Assembly (NCBI GenBank): GCA_020028195.1
Contig: JAHWYE010000100.1
Span: forward strand, 1 to 6,550
DNA from: Nitrospirota bacterium
Lineage (GTDB): Bacteria > Nitrospirota > Nitrospiria > Nitrospirales > Nitrospiraceae
DNA length: 6,550 bases
Reading direction: 5' to 3'
Position numbers and translations under genes: made by a program. Below, piece after piece: positions 5,439 through 6,550 of the stretch. Below the pieces are notes generated by a model. It was not told where the DNA came from. It made no database searches and saw only the letters and a list, made by a program, of their open reading frames with translations. The first letter of the stretch is position 1. Every line of letters begins with the position of its first letter.

Positions 5439-6550
5439 ATGCCGGTCTTTCTGTACAGGGTCGCGAGACCGGATGGGACCACGATCGAAGGCCAGATTGA
5501 GGGGGATGATGAAGGAATGGCCAGGGCTCGACTGGAAGGTCAAGGGTACCTGGTGTTCCGGCTCCAGCGCCGAGGGGGGTGGTTTGCAGCCCCGAGCGGA
5601 CTGCTTCAGCGTTGGGGCAAGGTGTCCCACCAAGAGTTCCTGGTCTTTAATCAGGAACTGCTAGCGCTCGTCAAGGCTGGTCTGCCGATCCTCAGGGTGT
5701 GGGATCTCCTGATCGAGCGGGCCCAGCATCAAGCCTTTCAAGCTACCTTGCGCGTGGTGCGCCAGGATATCCGGGGAGGCGCGTCCACGTCCGATGCCCT
5801 TGCCCGCCATCCCGATCAGTTCCCCGAACTCTACGTTGCCTCTGTGAAGGCCGGTGAGCAGTCCGGTAACCTTCCCGAAGTTCTCCAACGGTACATCGCG
5901 TACCTCAAGCTCATGATTGAGCTCCGCCAAAAGATGACGAAAGCCTTGGCCTATCCGGCCTTCCTGGTAATCGTGGGGGTCGCAGTCGTCGGCTTTCTGC
6001 TGGCCTATGTGATGCCGACCTTCGTCGCCGTCTATGGAGAGACGGCAAAGACTCTGCCCCCGGCAACCCAAGCGCTCATTACATTGGTCCAGACGATTCA
6101 GACACATGTGCTCACAGCGGCACTCGTGGTGGCGGGAGCAGGGGTCGGTTTTCAAGTGTGGTACAGGACACCCCATGGCCGATTGGCCTGGGACCGAATC
6201 CTACTGAAACTGCCGATTCTCGGAGAGGTGCTGGTCAGACACCATACCATTCAATTGACGCGGACCTTGGCCACGGTGCTCGGTGGGGGAACTCCCTTGG
6301 TCGATGCGCTCCAGACTGCTCGGGGAGCGGTGTCCAACCGATTGCTGACCGCCGGTTTAACCACTGCCGTCGGGCAGATTCGCGAGGGAGGCACGTTGGC
6401 CGCGTCGCTGGAAGCCCCCAAGATTCTCCCCCGGCTGGCCCTGGAGATGATCGCGGTGGGAGAAGAAACCGGTTCGCTCGAGACGATGCTGCGGGATGTG
6501 GCCGAATTTTACGAGGGTGAATTGGATCTGAGGCTCAGTCAACTGACGAC
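5439..6550 (+). CDS. Type II secretion / type IV pilus inner-membrane platform protein, GspF/PilC family (3' end beyond window)
   Basis: Open from the ATG at 5439 to the right edge: 370 complete codons with no stop. The family is about 400-405 residues, so only the last ~35 residues and the final membrane helix are missing. The N-terminal segment YRVARPDGTTIEGQIEGDD (residues 6-24), with a following GYLVFRLQR, is the usual F-protein N-terminus. Two copies of the T2SSF cytoplasmic repeat are visible, with their diagnostic motifs AGEQSGNLPEVL (138-149) and VGEETGSLETML (340-351). Membrane helices lie at about 172-196 (ending LLAYVMPTF) and 222-241. The protein sits in the inner membrane, binds the assembly ATPase and drives pseudopilus or pilus growth. 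The weak AGGG at 5431-5434 lies four bases before the ATG. It is the last visible gene of the operon. Whether it is GspF, PilC or MshG in function cannot be settled without the ATPase gene. Confidence 0.93.
   Translation, partial: MPVFLYRVARPDGTTIEGQIEGDDEGMARARLEGQGYLVFRLQRRGGWFAAPSGLLQRWGKVSHQEFLVFNQELLALVKAGLPILRVWDLLIERAQHQAFQATLRVVRQDIRGGASTSDALARHPDQFPELYVASVKAGEQSGNLPEVLQRYIAYLKLMIELRQKMTKALAYPAFLVIVGVAVVGFLLAYVMPTFVAVYGETAKTLPPATQALITLVQTIQTHVLTAALVVAGAGVGFQVWYRTPHGRLAWDRILLKLPILGEVLVRHHTIQLTRTLATVLGGGTPLVDALQTARGAVSNRLLTAGLTTAVGQIREGGTLAASLEAPKILPRLALEMIAVGEETGSLETMLRDVAEFYEGELDLRLSQLT

Noticed and set aside
5661..6176. 171-codon minus-strand open frame
   Set aside because: It is antisense to the GspF/PilC-family gene, whose motifs and membrane helices are unmistakable on the + strand; the antisense product is His/Gly-rich and unrecognisable.
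1..6550. CRISPR array, tRNA/rRNA, insertion sequence or integration site
   Set aside because: No spaced direct-repeat array, no tRNA-like cloverleaf or rRNA segment, and no transposase or terminal inverted repeats were seen; the window is almost fully accounted for by the six genes.

Overview
The window is a gene-dense piece of a diderm (Gram-negative-type) bacterial chromosome, moderately GC-rich, with all recognisable genes on the + strand. The evidence for an outer membrane is direct: an outer-membrane secretin, two lipobox-bearing lipoproteins without an inner-membrane retention Asp, and pseudopilin/F-protein components of a type II secretion or type IV pilus-like machine. The secretin has a TPR-secretin-cohesin layout and stands beside LysM and pseudopilin genes. 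This suggests a phylum such as Nitrospirota, NC10/Methylomirabilota or a deltaproteobacterial lineage rather than an enteric. That placement is inference and I cannot fix it from the sequence.

Layout: (1) Bases 1-1019 are the 3' three-quarters of a TviB/WbpO-type UDP-HexNAc C6-dehydrogenase gene, making a uronic-acid sugar nucleotide for surface polysaccharide. (2) Bases 1020-1278 are intergenic and hold a good extended -10 promoter (1140-1167) and a Shine-Dalgarno for the next gene. (3) Bases 1279-3618 encode a 779-residue lipidated secretin with N-terminal TPRs, N0 and N1 rings, the secretin domain and a C-terminal cohesin domain. (4) Bases 3615-4160 and 4135-4548 encode two tandem, overlapping, paralogous GspG-like pseudopilins. 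A strong palindrome sits exactly at the secretin stop / first pseudopilin start. (5) Bases 4598-5356 encode a 252-residue lipoprotein with a long coiled coil and a C-terminal LysM domain. (6) Bases 5439-6550 encode a GspF/PilC-family inner-membrane platform protein, open at the right edge and lacking only its last ~35 residues.

The five genes from 1279 onwards look like one operon: same strand, overlaps of 4 and 26 bases, gaps of 49 and 82 bases, and no terminator between them. Together they give an outer-membrane channel, the pseudopilus subunits, a candidate peptidoglycan tether and the inner-membrane assembly platform. The assembly ATPase (GspE/PilB), prepilin peptidase and GspC/L/M or PilMNOP equivalents are not in the window and may lie downstream. 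The most distinctive features are the single-polypeptide fusion of pilotin-like TPR lipoprotein, secretin and cohesin; the LysM coiled-coil lipoprotein inside the operon; and the palindrome overlapping the pseudopilin start. The component families are known, and I see no evidence for a wholly unknown system. The combination is a non-canonical secretion/pilus locus.
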